Positions 1 to 4,788 of a stretch of DNA of 8,577 nt are shown here, piece by piece; within the stretch, counting starts at the first letter, position 1, and the number at the start of each line of letters is the position of its first letter. Under the pieces are notes generated by a model. That model saw only the letters and a list, made by a program, of their open reading frames with translations, did not search any database and was not told where the DNA came from. This DNA is from DASUPK01 sp033856335 (GTDB lineage Bacteria; Actinomycetota; Thermoleophilia; Solirubrobacterales; 70-9): positions 1 to 8,577 of the forward strand of contig JAWVFG010000218.1 in the NCBI GenBank assembly GCA_033856335.1, read 5' to 3'. The position numbers and the translations under genes are program-made.

Positions 1-149
1 CGCGGGAACTCACGCGCCTCCTCCCACTCGTCGACGTGTGGGGCGATCTCCTTGGAGACGAAGCGGCGGACCGACTCGCGCAGCTCCTCGTGCTCCTCGC
101 CGAAGGGGGGCAGCGGCGCACGGGCGCCCTGATCCTTGATCACGCTCAC
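1..149 (-). CDS. Acyl-CoA dehydrogenase, N-terminal fragment (runs off left edge)
   Basis: This is the start of a flavin-dependent acyl-CoA dehydrogenase; 49 complete codons are visible before the gene leaves the window. From the GTG at 149 it reads VSVIKDQGARAPLPPFGEEH, followed by EELRESVRRFVSKEIAPHVD and EWEEAREFP. The EEHEELRESVRRFV..EIAPH..EWE pattern is the first helix of the ACAD N-terminal domain. It closely parallels residues 25-50 of the ACAD at 1798-3006, so the two are paralogues. The family normally runs to about 380-400 residues, so the FAD site and catalytic base lie outside the window. A second GTG at 143 is an alternative start. No convincing Shine-Dalgarno sequence precedes either one; a CTGGGA about 10 nt upstream is the nearest. 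It lies downstream of a hairpin terminator, so it probably has its own promoter or relies on readthrough. Family assignment is fairly sure; substrate is unknown. Confidence 0.85.
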   Translation of the reverse strand, partial: MSVIKDQGARAPLPPFGEEHEELRESVRRFVSKEIAPHVDEWEEAREFP

Positions 150-153
150 GGCC

Positions 154-170
154 GAAGTGTCCCAGTTGCG
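154..170 (-). repeat. Copy 1 of a 17-bp intergenic motif
   Basis: On the minus strand this reads CGCAACTGGGACACTTC and ends four bases before the GTG of the partial ACAD. The same 17-mer, with 15 of 17 positions identical, occurs at 4755-4771 in the P450/GGDEF–HD-GYP intergenic gap, also as its minus-strand reading. A weaker plus-strand copy (12 of 17) sits at 4689-4705. No function is known to me. It may be a dispersed genomic repeat or a regulator site. Confidence 0.4.
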
Positions 171-183
171 GGGCGGGAAACGA

Positions 184-210
184 CGAGGGGGGCCGTCTCG
201 GCCCCCCTCG
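184..210 (-). terminator. Hairpin terminator after the secreted-protein gene
   Basis: The sequence contains a perfect 11-bp GC-rich stem, CGAGGGGGGCC (184-194) and GGCCCCCCTCG (200-210), around a 5-nt loop (gtctc). It starts 31 bp beyond the stop codon of the leftward gene at 242-1294. On the minus strand the stem is followed by TCGTTTCCC, so the U-tract is short. It is probably an intrinsic terminator of limited strength, and it also separates that gene from the downstream partial ACAD. Confidence 0.7.
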
Positions 211-241
211 CGTCAGCTCAACGTGCGCCCTCGGCGCGCGC

Positions 242-1294
242 CTACTTCTTGTGCTTCTTCTTGCACTTCTTGTGCTTCTTGGCAGAGGCTGCCGACCTCT
301 TGTGGTGCTTCTTCTTGCACTTCTTCTTGTGCTTGACCGGCGGGGGCGGGGGATGGGGCCAGTTGACGACATTGACCGCATCGGCGTTACTCACGCCGGC
401 ATAGAGCGTCGACAGCGGCGCGGACTGGTAGCTGTTGGCCACCGCGGCTGCCTGGCCCGCGTCGGTGACCGAGTCCAGGCCGAGGGTCGCCTGCTGAACC
501 TCGACCGACAGGAGCCCGACCGTGGAGTTCGCCGGGATGGTGACCGTCCAACCCCACACGACGTTGTCCTGCGTATCCGTGGGGATTGTGCCGCCGCCAA
601 CCTGGAACAGGTTGGCCTTCACGGCGCCGCCCTGTCCGTCGATGACGTGCGCCAGCGTGTTGTCGCTGGTGGTCGTCGGATTGTCGTTGGTGACTGCCCA
701 GTAGTCGGCCGGGCTCGCCACCAGATCGCCATTCGACGATGACCTGACGGCCGTGGTGCTGTCCGAGCCGAGGTCGCCGTCGTTATTGGTGCTGGCCAGG
801 TCGCCGACCTGCACCGTCGTGGTCATGGGTCCACCACTCGGATTGTGGATCAGGTCGAGGATGCGAGCGCCGGGAAGCGGACCGGCCGGATTGACGAAGA
901 TCTTCCGCTGTACCTGGAGCCCGCTCATCCCGACCACCGGGAAATCGCGCTCTCCGACCGCCGGATCGCTGCACGAGTTGTTGTCCGAGAAATACACGTG
1001 TGCATCGTCGTTCGCGCCCCCGACGAAGAGCGCCCCGAACTGGTCATAGGTGTCGGTGTTGGCCACGGGCCCCGGCGGGGTTCCCAATATGCCGTTGGAT
1101 CCACTGTCATCGAACGTCGCGAACGGGTCGTTGTGGTTCGGCCCGAGGGCGTTTGACTGATGGAAATCGAAGTAGTAGCCCTGCGAGTCGAAGAACTTCG
1201 TCGTGCCGTTGTCTCCGCAGGTGCTGGCCGAAGCCGCGGCCGGGAACAGCATCACTCCCGCGGCGGCCATTGCGGCGATGATCCATCGCTTCAT
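242..1294 (-). CDS. Secreted protein of unknown function with Lys/His/Cys-rich C-terminal tail
   Basis: I do not recognise a family for this 350-residue protein. Residues 1-23 form a Sec signal peptide: MKRW, a hydrophobic core IIAAMAAAGVMLFPAAA, then an ASA site with predicted cleavage after Ala23. The mature body (about 24-312) is rich in Gly, Asp, Asn, Ser and Thr, low in Lys, and looks like an extracellular beta-rich domain. It has two cysteines, Cys26 and Cys108, that could form a disulfide. A proline hinge (PHPPPPPV, 313-320) leads to a 30-residue tail (321-350) containing 17 Lys, 5 His, 1 Arg and 2 Cys. The tail is two similar blocks, KHKKKCKKKHHK and KKHKKCKKKHKK, joined by RSAASA. 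The start is well supported: AAGGGAG lies 6 nt upstream of the ATG. The gene follows the SnoaL-like gene by 62 bp and ends at a hairpin terminator. I infer an exported protein held at the cell wall by its cationic tail. Confidence 0.85.
   Translation of the reverse strand: MKRWIIAAMAAAGVMLFPAAASASTCGDNGTTKFFDSQGYYFDFHQSNALGPNHNDPFATFDDSGSNGILGTPPGPVANTDTYDQFGALFVGGANDDAHVYFSDNNSCSDPAVGERDFPVVGMSGLQVQRKIFVNPAGPLPGARILDLIHNPSGGPMTTTVQVGDLASTNNDGDLGSDSTTAVRSSSNGDLVASPADYWAVTNDNPTTTSDNTLAHVIDGQGGAVKANLFQVGGGTIPTDTQDNVVWGWTVTIPANSTVGLLSVEVQQATLGLDSVTDAGQAAAVANSYQSAPLSTLYAGVSNADAVNVVNWPHPPPPPVKHKKKCKKKHHKRSAASAKKHKKCKKKHKK
245..334 (-). repeat. Imperfect tandem repeat encoding the polybasic tail
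   Basis: The last 30 codons of the secreted protein are dominated by AAG lysine and CAC histidine codons. They show on the plus strand as runs of cttctt and gtgctt. Two 12-codon blocks, each with a central Cys codon, flank a six-codon RSAASA spacer, which suggests an internal duplication. Slippage here could change tail length between strains. Confidence 0.65.
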
Positions 1295-1300
1295 GCGTTT

Positions 1301-1307
1301 CTCCCTT
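1301..1307 (-). promoter_or_regulatory. Ribosome binding site of the secreted-protein gene
   Basis: AAGGGAG on the minus strand sits 6 nt before the ATG at 1294. It fixes the start that gives a complete signal peptide. Confidence 0.75.
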
Positions 1308-1326
1308 CGTAGGTGTCGCGCGGCCC

Positions 1327-1332
1327 CCTATA
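1327..1332 (-). promoter_or_regulatory. Possible -10 element for the secreted-protein gene
   Basis: TATAGG on the minus strand lies in the 62-bp gap after the SnoaL-like gene, about 32 nt before the ATG at 1294. It is flanked by CGCGCG inverted arms (1317-1322 and 1333-1338). No good -35 is visible, so this is a weak call. The gene may instead be read from the upstream operon. Confidence 0.25.
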
Positions 1333-1356
1333 CGCGCGGGATACAGCGGGGCCAGC

Positions 1357-1776
1357 TTAGCGCGGGCCCTCGAGGCTCGAGTGGCCGCGGCCGGCGTGAT
1401 CGAAACCGAGCAGATCTCCCTGAGGGTTCCTACCGTCCCCGTGGTGGTAGGCACGGACCTCCGCGATCTTGCCGTCGCGCAGCAGGAACCATTCGGTACC
1501 GCGGTTGAGGCGCCGCTCGCCCGACTCTGGGTCACGCCAGGTCATCGTCCACTCGATCACGACCTCGTCACCCGACTCGATGCCGTGCTCCAGCCACCAC
1601 TTGCCGTCGAGGTTGTCCGCGCCCCATTTCGCGTTCTCGGCGATCTCCCTGCCGCGATGCGGCCCGAGCCGTGTGTAGTAGTGCACCGCGTCCTCGGTGA
1701 AATGGGAGGCGATCAGATCGACGTCGGCGGTGTTGAGCGCCTCGTAGTAGGAGCGGATGTGATCGAGGTTGCCCAC
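1357..1776 (-). CDS. SnoaL-like / NTF2-fold protein
   Basis: This 139-residue protein has the pattern of the SnoaL-like NTF2 fold. It has an N-terminal helix with HIRSYYEALNTADVDLIASH (6-25), then FTEDAVHYY (26-34). The GREIAE helix (42-47) follows, and then the strands EVVIEWTMTW (71-80) and TEWFLLRDGKIAEVRAYH (94-111). Members are small cone-shaped alpha+beta proteins that act as polyketide cyclases, ketosteroid-isomerase-like enzymes, hydratases or ligand binders. The pocket residues here do not identify a reaction. The start is a GTG at 1776, 21 nt after the ACAD stop, with no strong Shine-Dalgarno in the GC-rich gap, so translational coupling to the ACAD is likely. The residues after about 112 (HGDGRNPQGDLLGFDHAGR and onward) look like a flexible tail. 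Fold family is fairly sure; the activity is open. Confidence 0.85.
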   Translation of the reverse strand: MGNLDHIRSYYEALNTADVDLIASHFTEDAVHYYTRLGPHRGREIAENAKWGADNLDGKWWLEHGIESGDEVVIEWTMTWRDPESGERRLNRGTEWFLLRDGKIAEVRAYHHGDGRNPQGDLLGFDHAGRGHSSLEGPR

Positions 1777-1797
1777 GAGATCGGGCGGGGGGCGGGC

Positions 1798-3006
1798 CTA
1801 CAGCCCGTAGCTGCGCCCGATCACCTCGAGCATGACCTCGTCGGTGCCGGCGCCGATGCGGTTCAGGCGCGAGTCGCGGTAGGCGCGCTCGACCTCGTAC
1901 TCCTTCATGTAGCCGTAGCCGCCGTGGATCTGGATCGCGTCGTCGGCGACCTCCTCGATGATCCGTGACGCATACAGCTTCGCCTGGGTGATCTCGCGGA
2001 CGGGGTACTCGCCGTTGGAGAAGCGCCAGGCGGTCGCGTACACCATCTGCTTGGCGGCCTCGATCTTCACCGACATCTCGGCGAACTTGTGGCGGATCGC
2101 CTGGAAGCGGCCGATCGGCCGCCCGAAGGCCTCGCGCTCCTTCGCGTACTCGAGTGTGCGCTCGAAGACGCGCTCGGCGCCCGAGACGCAGCCGATCGCT
2201 GCGACCAGGCGCTCGCCCTGGAGCTCCCAGGAGATGTGGTAGAAGCCCTTGCCCTCCTGGCCGAGCAGGTTCTCCGCGGGGACGCGGACGTCCTGGAAGG
2301 AGAGCTCGCCGGTGTCCGAGGCGTGCATTCCCATCTTCTCCAGCTTGCGGGAGACGCTGAAGCCCTCGACCTCCTTGCCGTCGGTGTCGCGGATGTCGAC
2401 GATGAACAGGCTGATCCCGTCGTGGCCGGCGTCGGGATCGGTCTTCGTCACCAACACGATGTAGTTGGCCCGCAGCCCGTTGGTGATGAAGGTCTTGGAG
2501 CCGTTGATCACGTACTCGTCGCCGTCGCGCTTGGCCGTCGTCCGGATGCCCGCGACGTCTGAGCCGGCGCCCGGCTCCGTGATCCCGAGCGCGCTGATCA
2601 GCTCGCCCTTGATCGATGGGACGAGATAGCGCTGCTTCTGCTCCTCCGTGCCGAGCAGGTGGATCGGCGGGGTGGCCATGTCGGTGTGGACCGCCATCCC
2701 CATGTTGAGCCCGCCGCAGCCCGAGTAGCTCATCGCGTCCGCGCGGACCAGCGAGTAGAAGTAGTCGCCGCCCTGGCCGCCGTACTCCTCCGGGTAGCAG
2801 AGGCCGATGTAGCCGAGCTCGCCGGCGCGATGGAGGACGGAGTCCGGCCAGAGGTTCTCCTCGTACTCGAACCGGTGGGGGGTGAGCTCCTTCAGCACCC
2901 ACGACTTCATCGACTCGCGCAGCTCCTCGTGCTCGTCGGTGAAGATGAAGTGCTTGCGGTTGGCGCCGTGGTCGGGCTTGATGACGCTGGAAGTCGCGGT
3001 GGCCAC
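1798..3006 (-). CDS. Acyl-CoA dehydrogenase (isovaleryl-CoA/long-chain type active-site layout)
   Basis: This is a full-length (402-residue) flavoprotein of the acyl-CoA dehydrogenase family. It would oxidise an acyl-CoA to the 2,3-enoyl-CoA using FAD, passing electrons to an electron-transfer flavoprotein. The N-terminal helical domain spans about 22-135. The FAD/substrate signature ALGITEPGAGSD lies at 139-150 and the beta domain at about 140-245. The C-terminal helical domain runs from about 255, with REAFGRPIGRFQAIRHKFAE (291-310), the QIHGGYGYMKEYEVERAYRD signature (359-378) and IGAGTDEVM (384-392). The position that holds the catalytic Glu in medium- and short-chain enzymes is Ala386. 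A Glu at 265 (LQGERLVAA) matches the helix-G catalytic Glu of isovaleryl-CoA and long-chain dehydrogenases. The GTG start at 3006 has AAGGAG 8 nt upstream. It leads an operon with the SnoaL-like gene and diverges from the P450. Substrate is not determinable. Confidence 0.95.
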   Translation of the reverse strand: MATATSSVIKPDHGANRKHFIFTDEHEELRESMKSWVLKELTPHRFEYEENLWPDSVLHRAGELGYIGLCYPEEYGGQGGDYFYSLVRADAMSYSGCGGLNMGMAVHTDMATPPIHLLGTEEQKQRYLVPSIKGELISALGITEPGAGSDVAGIRTTAKRDGDEYVINGSKTFITNGLRANYIVLVTKTDPDAGHDGISLFIVDIRDTDGKEVEGFSVSRKLEKMGMHASDTGELSFQDVRVPAENLLGQEGKGFYHISWELQGERLVAAIGCVSGAERVFERTLEYAKEREAFGRPIGRFQAIRHKFAEMSVKIEAAKQMVYATAWRFSNGEYPVREITQAKLYASRIIEEVADDAIQIHGGYGYMKEYEVERAYRDSRLNRIGAGTDEVMLEVIGRSYGL

Positions 3007-3014
3007 TGCTGGGT

Positions 3015-3020
3015 CTCCTT
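3015..3020 (-). promoter_or_regulatory. Ribosome binding site of the ACAD gene
   Basis: AAGGAG on the minus strand lies 8 nt before the GTG at 3006. It decides this start over other candidates. Confidence 0.8.
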
Positions 3021-3067
3021 GTCCTCAGGGATGGGCGCGAGCGCGATCCTGACGCTCGCAAAAGTGA

Positions 3068-3096
3068 ATAGTAGGACTTCCTACTTCCTACCGCAA
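3068..3096 (-). promoter_or_regulatory. Predicted ACAD promoter (-35 TTGCGG, -10 TACTAT)
   Basis: On the minus strand TTGCGG (3096-3091) and TACTAT (3073-3068) are separated by exactly 17 nt, the usual sigma-70-type spacing. TACTAT matches TATAAT at 4 of 6 positions and the -35 keeps the TTG. Transcription would start near 3061, giving a leader of about 54 nt. The promoter is overlapped by an inverted repeat and by tandem TAGGAAG units, which suggests repression. Confidence 0.5.
3070..3085. promoter_or_regulatory. Candidate operator palindrome AGTAGGA-CT-TCCTACT
   Basis: Perfect 7-bp arms are separated by 2 bp. The element spans the -10 side of the predicted ACAD promoter. A TTCCTAC unit is also tandemly repeated (3078-3084 and 3085-3091). 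Size and placement fit a dimeric repressor such as a TetR or GntR protein, but no regulator gene is in the window, so the binding protein is unknown. Confidence 0.5.
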
Positions 3097-3110
3097 CCGC
3101 ATTTCCTATG

Positions 3111-3147
3111 CGGATTTTCACGGATGAACATCCGGATTAATGCGGAT
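3111..3147. repeat. Four phased CGGAT direct repeats
   Basis: CGGAT begins at 3111, 3121, 3133 and 3143, so the spacings are 10, 12 and 10 bp, close to one helical turn each. The full units read CGGATTTTCA, CGGATGAACATC, CGGATTAATG and CGGATGTATC. ATGCGGAT is conserved at the first and last copies (3108-3115 and 3140-3147). An inverted CATCCG (3129-3134) forms 6-bp dyads with the CGGATG copies at 3121 and 3143. Same-face direct repeats of this period are bound by OmpR/PhoP-type and SARP-type activators; which class acts here is inference. Confidence 0.55.
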
Positions 3148-3158
3148 GTATCGATACA
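3147..3158. promoter_or_regulatory. Perfect 12-bp palindrome TGTATCGATACA
   Basis: The sequence is identical to its own reverse complement, and the symmetry stops at both ends. It overlaps the last CGGAT repeat and lies 51 bp upstream of the P450 start codon, a suitable place for an operator. No cognate regulator is encoded in the window. Confidence 0.45.
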
Positions 3159-3194
3159 CATTCGTCCATAGCATCGCCCTTCGACGCGCTATAG

Positions 3195-3201
3195 AGGGGA
3201 G
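3195..3201 (+). promoter_or_regulatory. Ribosome binding site of the P450 gene
   Basis: AGGGGAG lies 8 nt before the ATG at 3210. This supports the start with a 28-residue leader ahead of the LPPGPR motif. Confidence 0.75.
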
Positions 3202-3209
3202 AGCCACCG

Positions 3210-4676
3210 ATGATCGACGGCACGCAGGCCCCGCCGGCGATTGGTTCGCTTCAAGACAGAGGCCTGGGCCTCGATCCATCATCCGGCAGCAACCTTCCTC
3301 CGGGGCCCCGCGCTCCGGGCGCGTTGCAGACGCTGCGGTGGATGTACCAGCCGATCGACTTCATGGAGAAGTGCCGCCGCAAGTACGGGCCGATCTTCTC
3401 CCTCCGCCTTGGCCCGGCCTCCAACGTCTTCGTCATCGCGGACCCGGGCGCGGCGAAGCAGGTACTGACCGCCGACCCCGAGTACTTCCGGGCCGGCGAC
3501 ACGAACGGGATCTTCAGGGATGTCGTGGGCAATCACTCCATCCTCGTGATGGATGGGCCCGAGCACATTCACCACCGGCGAATCCTGCTCCCCGTCGTCG
3601 GGCGCCACGCCGATCGCTACCGCGAGCTGATCTCCGGAATCGCCCGCGACCGGGTGGCCACCTGGGAGCCGGACACGGACATCCGCCTGCTGGGGGAGAT
3701 GGAGGCGATCTCCTTCGAGGTGATGATGCGAATCGCCATGGGTACCGATGGAACCAGCGATCGGGAGGCCAAGCTCCGCACGCTGATCCCCGAGATGATG
3801 GATCGGTGTGAATCCCCGTTCACTCTCATTCCGTGGTTCAGGCACGAGATGGGCGGGATCTCGCCATACGCCCGGCTCATGCGGTTCATCGACGGAATCG
3901 ACGAGATTCTCTACGACACCATCAGCGAGCGACGGGCGGACCCGCTGTCTGAGATCCGAGATGACGCACTTTCCCTTCTGGTCCGGGCTACCTACGAGGA
4001 TGGATCTCCACTCGAGGATCGGGTGATTCGCGACGAGCTGCTGACGCTTCTGATGGCCGGATACGAGACCACCACGGCCGGGCTGACCTGGGCCTTCGAG
4101 CGCCTCCTCCGGTCTCCGGACAAGCTCGAGCGGCTGACGCGCGAGATGGAAACGGGTGATCAGACGTACCTGATGGCCGTCGTCAAGGAGGCCCTCAGGC
4201 GCCGCCCGGTCATCCCCATCGCCGCCCGCAAGGCACTGGTCCCAATCGAGCTGATGGGCTACAGCCTGCCGGCCGGATCCGTCCTGATGGTCGCGATCTA
4301 TCTGATCCACAGCGATCCCGAGCTCTATCCGGAGCCCAAGGAGTTCCGGCCCGAGCGCTTTCTCGAGGCTGACCCGAAGGGCATGGAAGGCGGTGCGTGG
4401 ATCCCGTTCGGCGGAGGAGTCCGGCGCTGCCTTGGTGCCTCACTGGCCCAATACGAGCTGGCGGTGGTGATTCGCACCGTCCTCGAGGAGGCCGAATTGG
4501 CCCTGGTACAGGAGTCCGACGAACCCGTCGCTCGTCGCCGCTTCACCCTCTCGCCTGGAAGAGAGGGACAGGCACGGGTACGCCGAATCTCACCTGGAGT
4601 CAACTCACCGGCCGGATCGCGACGATTCCGCGCCCCGAAGCCGATCAAGGTGAGCCAGACAGAAATGGCGGATTAG
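3210..4676 (+). CDS. Cytochrome P450 monooxygenase
   Basis: This is a soluble heme-thiolate monooxygenase of 488 residues with every hallmark in order. LPPGPRAPG is at 29-37. The I-helix oxygen-activation motif AGYETTT is at 283-289, with the acid-alcohol pair Glu286-Thr287. The ExxR of the K helix is Glu327-Arg330, PERF is at 381-384, and the heme loop FGGGVRRCLG at 400-409 gives Cys407 as axial ligand. The LPPGPR leader and overall style resemble bacterial CYP110/CYP135/CYP138-like enzymes rather than short CYP105-type ones, but family assignment needs an alignment. There is no N-terminal membrane anchor. About 28 residues precede LPPGPR, and about 25 follow the usual C-terminal end, ending in the basic stretch SRRFRAPKPIK and then VSQTEMAD. 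No ferredoxin or reductase is encoded nearby, so redox partners come from elsewhere. Divergence from the ACAD suggests co-regulation. The substrate is unknown. Confidence 0.97.
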   Translation: MIDGTQAPPAIGSLQDRGLGLDPSSGSNLPPGPRAPGALQTLRWMYQPIDFMEKCRRKYGPIFSLRLGPASNVFVIADPGAAKQVLTADPEYFRAGDTNGIFRDVVGNHSILVMDGPEHIHHRRILLPVVGRHADRYRELISGIARDRVATWEPDTDIRLLGEMEAISFEVMMRIAMGTDGTSDREAKLRTLIPEMMDRCESPFTLIPWFRHEMGGISPYARLMRFIDGIDEILYDTISERRADPLSEIRDDALSLLVRATYEDGSPLEDRVIRDELLTLLMAGYETTTAGLTWAFERLLRSPDKLERLTREMETGDQTYLMAVVKEALRRRPVIPIAARKALVPIELMGYSLPAGSVLMVAIYLIHSDPELYPEPKEFRPERFLEADPKGMEGGAWIPFGGGVRRCLGASLAQYELAVVIRTVLEEAELALVQESDEPVARRRFTLSPGREGQARVRRISPGVNSPAGSRRFRAPKPIKVSQTEMAD

Positions 4677-4688
4677 GCCCAGATCGGG

Positions 4689-4705
4689 CCGAACTCGGTC
4701 ATTTC
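4689..4705 (+). repeat. Degenerate copy of the 17-bp motif
   Basis: CCGAACTCGGTCATTTC matches CGCAACTGGGACACTTC (154-170, minus-strand reading) at 12 of 17 positions. The similarity continues with GGCnGT. It starts 12 bp after the P450 stop codon and lies in opposite orientation to the copy at 4755-4771. Confidence 0.25.
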
Positions 4706-4720
4706 GGCTGTAAATAGCCG
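4705..4720 (+). terminator. Weak hairpin after the P450 gene
   Basis: CGGCT and AGCCG arms flank a 6-nt loop (gtaaat). An outer CCGAAC/GTTCGG pair (4689-4694 and 4720-4725) shares one base with the inner stem, so both cannot form fully. No U-tract follows. It may weaken readthrough into the next gene, but it is not a convincing intrinsic terminator. Confidence 0.25.
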
Positions 4721-4754
4721 TTCGGACACGAAATTTCCTGAAAACTGGGCAGAA

Positions 4755-4771
4755 GAAGTGTCCAAATTGCG
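4755..4771 (-). repeat. Copy 2 of the 17-bp intergenic motif
   Basis: The plus strand reads GAAGTGTCCAAATTGCG. It differs from GAAGTGTCCCAGTTGCG at 154-170 in two positions. It covers about -34 to -18 relative to the predicted leaderless start at 4789, so it could include the upstream promoter element. Confidence 0.4.
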
Positions 4772-4775
4772 CCGA

Positions 4776-4781
4776 TACTTT
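4776..4781 (+). promoter_or_regulatory. Possible -10 element for a leaderless GGDEF–HD-GYP transcript
   Basis: TACTTT fits the actinobacterial TAnnnT -10 pattern and ends 7 nt before the ATG at 4789. That is the spacing expected when transcription begins at the start codon. No Shine-Dalgarno precedes that ATG, which fits leaderless translation. No canonical -35 is seen. Confidence 0.35.
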
Positions 4782-4788
4782 TAACTCG

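Larger units (their letters stand above)
3007..3209. promoter_or_regulatory. Divergent ACAD–P450 regulatory region
   Basis: This 203-bp gap is AT-richer than the flanking genes and has no open frame worth calling. From left to right it holds the ACAD ribosome binding site, a predicted leftward promoter overlapped by a 7+7 bp palindrome, and CCGCAT-N5-ATGCGG (3097-3113). Four phased CGGAT repeats (3111-3147), a perfect 12-bp palindrome (3147-3158) and the P450 ribosome binding site follow. CGGATG-AA-CATCCG (3121-3134) is embedded in the CGGAT array. TTCCTA occurs three times (3078, 3085, 3103). The P450 promoter could not be placed with confidence; GATACA (3153-3158) and TAGCAT (3169-3174) are possible -10 elements without matching -35 boxes. 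Confidence 0.7.

Noticed and set aside
72..95. 24-bp exact match to 2911-2934, possible repeat
   Set aside because: Both stretches encode the conserved EHEELRES helix of two ACAD paralogues in the same frame, so coding homology explains the identity.
245..342. cttctt/gtgctt-rich tract as a microsatellite or CRISPR-like repeat
   Set aside because: The tract is in frame within the secreted protein and encodes the Lys/His/Cys tail. There are no uniform spacers.
10..381. 123-codon minus-strand frame across the left edge and terminator
   Set aside because: It runs through the hairpin and the end of the secreted-protein gene in a different frame. The genuine left-edge gene is the ACAD start at 149.
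1317..1338. CGCGCG-N10-CGCGCG hairpin as terminator of the ACAD–SnoaL operon
   Set aside because: The stem is only 6 bp of simple alternating sequence, and no U-tract follows in either direction.
1381..1968. 195-codon plus-strand frame antisense to the SnoaL-like gene and the ACAD end
   Set aside because: It mirrors two real genes. Its Val/Asp/Leu-rich product has no family features.
1568..3121. 517-codon open frame on the minus strand overlapping the ACAD and SnoaL-like genes in another frame
   Set aside because: Its product is extremely Arg/Gly/Ala-rich without domains, and it crosses two well-supported genes. It is a GC-rich shadow frame.
3279..4310. 343-codon open frame antisense to the P450
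   Set aside because: The opposite strand encodes a P450 with every hallmark motif, and the antisense product shows no recognisable domain or ribosome site.
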